Below are positions 6,174-7,847 of a stretch of 7,847 bases of DNA, one piece after another. The position numbers and the translations under genes are program-made. The DNA is from Clostridium sp. SCN 57-10 (GTDB lineage Bacteria; Bacillota; Clostridia; Oscillospirales; Butyricicoccaceae). How positions within the stretch are numbered: the stretch's first letter is position 1; each line of letters begins with the position of its first letter. The notes beneath the pieces were generated by a model. That model searched no databases. It was not told where the DNA came from and saw only the letters and a list, made by a program, of their open reading frames with translations. The DNA lies in the NCBI GenBank assembly GCA_001725215.1, contig MEFT01000061.1, positions 1 to 7,847 on the forward strand, given 5' to 3'.

Positions 6174-7022
6174 ATGCAGGTGTTAAGTGGAAAAGAAGTC
6201 GTCGCGGCCATGAACGAGCTTGTCGGCGCAAAGAGCGCGGCGCTGCGTGCGCGCGGCGTCGTGCCCACGCTTGCCGTTGTGCGCGTCGGCGAGCGGGCAG
6301 GAGATATTTTTTATGAGCGCGGCGCGATGAAACGCTGCGCAGCAACGGGCATTGAGGTGAAAAGCTTCGTGCTGCCCGAAACGGCGACGCAGGAGGAGCT
6401 GATGCGTGTCATCACGCAGGTCAACGCCGATGTGTCAATTCACGGCTGCCTGATGTTCCGCCCGCTGCCCGCTCATATGGACGAGGCGGCGGCGTGCCGC
6501 GCGCTCGACCCGGCGAAAGATGTAGACGGCATCACGGATGGCTCACTGGCCGGCGTGTTTGCCGACGCGCCCATCGGCTTCCCGCCGTGCACGGCGCGCG
6601 CCTGCATCGAGATGCTCGATCATTATCAAATCGACCTTGCGGGCAAGCGTGTCGTCGTCGTCGGGCGCAGCCTGGTCATCGGCAAGCCGGTGGCAATGAT
6701 GCTACTCAAAAAAAACGCCACGGTCACCATCTGCCATTCGAAAACGCGCGACCTGCCGAGCGTCTGCCGCGAGGCGGACGTGATCGTCGCGGCCATCGGG
6801 CGCGCGCGTATGCTGGACGGCAGCTACTTTTCGGCGGGGCAGACCGTCATTGACGTAGGCGTCAACGCCGACAAAGACGGCGGCATGTGCGGTGATGTGC
6901 TCTATGACGACGCGACGCGCATCGTTGCGGCGGTCACGCCGGTTCCCGGCGGCGTGGGCACGGTGACGACGTCGGTGCTGACGGCGCATACGGTCGAAGC
7001 GGCGGAGCGGCTTACGCGGTAA
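6174..7022 (+). CDS. folD: Methylenetetrahydrofolate dehydrogenase, probably without cyclohydrolase activity
   Basis: Predicted 282-residue FolD-family enzyme converting 5,10-methenyl-THF to 5,10-methylene-THF or the reverse with a nicotinamide cofactor. The Rossmann part is clear: VVVVGRSLVIGKP (160-172), TICHSKTRDL (185-194), ADVIVAAIGR (201-210), VIDVGVN (225-231) and TPVPGGVGTVTTSVL (255-269). KDVDG (115-119) keeps the conserved folate-site aspartate. The catalytic segment is unusual. By ungapped alignment with the well-known human enzyme, the essential lysine (human Lys56) is Ala51 within YERGAMKRC, and the partner glutamine (human Gln100) is Phe95 within GCLMFRPLP. Such a FolD should keep dehydrogenase but lose cyclohydrolase activity, which FchA would supply. 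AAGGGAG upstream, inside the end of fchA, serves as ribosome binding site. No terminator is seen directly after; the first clear one is at 7416-7456. Confidence 0.93.
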   Translation: MQVLSGKEVVAAMNELVGAKSAALRARGVVPTLAVVRVGERAGDIFYERGAMKRCAATGIEVKSFVLPETATQEELMRVITQVNADVSIHGCLMFRPLPAHMDEAAACRALDPAKDVDGITDGSLAGVFADAPIGFPPCTARACIEMLDHYQIDLAGKRVVVVGRSLVIGKPVAMMLLKKNATVTICHSKTRDLPSVCREADVIVAAIGRARMLDGSYFSAGQTVIDVGVNADKDGGMCGDVLYDDATRIVAAVTPVPGGVGTVTTSVLTAHTVEAAERLTR

Positions 7023-7286
7023 GGGAAATGTGCTTCAAGAGCTGGCACGTTGCGCGGAAGACGATAGGTGCGCTCCCCGCGAGGGGGCAAACGAAAGTTA
7101 CACGCTTTGCACGGGCAGCCCCCCTTCCTTGCGCTTGACCGTGCATGTGGAAACCGATTGGGCTCCCGCAGTCAGTCTCGGCGCTTCACGCGCCGTGCTT
7201 TTGTCGCGGGAGCACCGCACAGGCTGCCGTAGAAGCCATATCGCCGTGGTAGGTTTGCGGCAGCAAACCGCACGGCGGGCGTTTTT
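7023..7286. other. Hairpin-rich non-coding stretch after folD
   Basis: No credible gene is present; the open frames give basic, low-complexity peptides without domains or ribosome binding sites. Several inverted repeats follow one another. GGGGGC (7083-7088) can pair with GCCCCC (7118-7123). GCTCCCGC (7162-7169) pairs perfectly with GCGGGAGC (7206-7213) and encloses GGCGC (7180-7184) with GCGCC (7190-7194). CGCCGTG (7242-7248) pairs with CACGGCG (7271-7277) and encloses GGTTTGC (7252-7258) with GCAAACC (7263-7269) around a GGCA tetraloop. The words GCTCCCCGCG (7072-7081) and CACGCTTTGC (7101-7110) also occur in the first intergenic region (85-94 and 64-73), in swapped order. Together with copy C this may be a structured RNA in the folD 3' region. 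Confidence 0.5.
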
Positions 7287-7345
7287 GGTTACTTTTTGCG
7301 CAAACAAAAAGTAACCCCGCAGCGGGAAGCGCGTCCAAAATCCCC
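7287..7345 (+). repeat. Dispersed structured repeat, copy C (most complete)
   Basis: A perfect 12-bp stem, GGTTACTTTTTG (7287-7298) with CAAAAAGTAACC (7305-7316), is followed by a small hairpin CCCG-CAG-CGGG (7316-7326), then GCGCGTCCAAAATCCCC (7329-7345). The tail matches copy A in inverse orientation (about 30 of 33 bases) and the whole matches copy B in order and fold. A run of nine G (7353-7361) lies just after. It lies between convergent gene ends. Confidence 0.8.
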
Positions 7346-7415
7346 TCCACGCGGGGGGGGGCGTGCCATTCTTCCCGCGAAGCGCTCGTTGTGCCCAACC
7401 CCTGTTAAACCCCAT

Positions 7416-7456
7416 AAAACAGCGGCCTCCGTTTTACCAACGGAGGCCGCTGTTTT
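7416..7456. terminator. Bidirectional intrinsic terminator between folD and tex
   Basis: Arms AAAACAGCGGCCTCCGTT (7416-7433) and AACGGAGGCCGCTGTTTT (7439-7456) pair perfectly over 18 bp around a TTACC loop. On the plus strand the GC core is followed by TTTTTACTTTTTTTT, ideal for ending folate-operon transcripts. On the minus strand it is followed by TTTTATGGGG, ending tex transcripts. The A/T ends of the stem overlap the first base of the tex stop codon. Confidence 0.93.
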
Positions 7457-7847
7457 TACTTTTTTTTGGCTTCTTTGATCGACAGCGAAATGCGCTTTTT
7501 CGCCACGTCGCATTCGAGCACGGCGACATCAACCACGTCGCCGACGCGCAGCACCTCGCTCGGGTGGCGGATGAAGCGGTCGGAGCACTGCGACACATGC
7601 ACAAGCCCGTCCTGATGCACGCCAATATCGACAAACACGCCGAAGTCGACGACATTGCGCACCGTGCCGCGCAGCACCATACCCGGCTTTAAATCCTTCA
7701 TATCGAGCACGTCGGCGCGCAGCATGGCGGGCGGCAGCTCGTCGCGCGGGTCGCGCCCCGGCTTTTGCAGCTCGGCGATCATGTCCCGCACCGTCGGCTC
7801 GCCAACGGCGCACTCGGCGGCGACGACGGAAAGCCCCAGCGCCTCGG
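7456..7847 (-). CDS. tex: Tex-like S1 RNA-binding protein, C-terminal part (cut by window edge)
   Basis: Only the last 130 residues are in the window; the frame stays open to the edge and the start lies outside. Two family landmarks are clear: the segment GEPTVRDMIAELQKPGRDPR before the last domain, and an S1 RNA-binding domain beginning at LKPGMVLRGTVRNVVDFG and running through VDIGVHQDGLVHVSQ to ISLSIKEAKKK at the end. This order is typical of Tex (about 700-780 residues with YqgF-like nuclease-fold, helix-hairpin-helix and S1 domains), a cytoplasmic nucleic-acid-binding protein linked to transcription. The protein ends soon after the S1 domain, as a short form of the family does. It converges on folD and shares the terminator at 7416-7456. 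It has no evident functional link to the folate genes. Confidence 0.92.
   Translation of the reverse strand, partial: EALGLSVVAAECAVGEPTVRDMIAELQKPGRDPRDELPPAMLRADVLDMKDLKPGMVLRGTVRNVVDFGVFVDIGVHQDGLVHVSQCSDRFIRHPSEVLRVGDVVDVAVLECDVAKKRISLSIKEAKKK

Noticed and set aside
7030..7314. Possible small gene on the plus strand after folD (GTG start).
   Set aside because: No ribosome binding site, basic low-complexity product, and its end lies in the repeat stem of copy C. The overlapping minus-strand frame at 7098-7415 fails for the same reasons.
7353..7361. Run of nine G as a possible G-quadruplex or phase-variable tract.
   Set aside because: It is a single G run without partner runs at suitable distance and lies outside any gene or promoter, so no switching role can be supported.

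Overview
The window reads as chromosomal DNA of a GC-rich anaerobic Firmicute, most likely a Clostridia gut-type lineage. This is inferred from strong AGGAGG-like ribosome binding sites, sigma-A-type promoters, a formate--tetrahydrofolate ligase of about 560 residues, a stand-alone FchA-type cyclohydrolase beside a FolD of clostridial type, and structured repeats between genes. No genus can be named from the sequence. I see no phage, plasmid, transposase, CRISPR, tRNA or rRNA.

Layout. Positions 1-267 are intergenic and hold two facing copies (A and B) of a dispersed structured repeat, plus the probable terminator of the next gene. Positions 268-1677 (minus) encode a cytoplasmic penicillin-binding-protein/beta-lactamase-fold serine hydrolase. 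Positions 1678-1820 are a divergent promoter region. Positions 1821-3611 (plus) hold an IclR-family regulator and an L-asparaginase 9 bases apart, clearly one operon. A new promoter at 3625-3653 starts the folate block: formate--THF ligase (fhs, 3712-5388), methenyl-THF cyclohydrolase (fchA, 5532-6170) and methylene-THF dehydrogenase (folD, 6174-7022). A 143-base gap with three successive hairpins separates fhs from fchA. Positions 7023-7455 are a hairpin-rich intergenic stretch with repeat copy C and a strong bidirectional terminator. From 7456 (minus) lies the C-terminal end of Tex, cut by the window edge.

How the genes work together. fhs, fchA and folD stand in reaction order: formate to 10-formyl-THF, to 5,10-methenyl-THF, to 5,10-methylene-THF. 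The FolD lacks the lysine and glutamine that give ordinary FolD its cyclohydrolase activity, so FchA is predicted to be needed for the middle step. The asparaginase probably supplies aspartate and ammonia under control of the IclR protein, which may also control the divergent hydrolase.

The least explained material is non-coding. Three copies of one repeat (A at 22-54 minus, B at 148-197 plus, C at 7287-7345 plus) lie downstream of gene 3' ends. B and C keep the same two-hairpin fold although the stem bases have changed together. The element is a good candidate for an undescribed or poorly described repeat or RNA family. No wholly new protein system was found.
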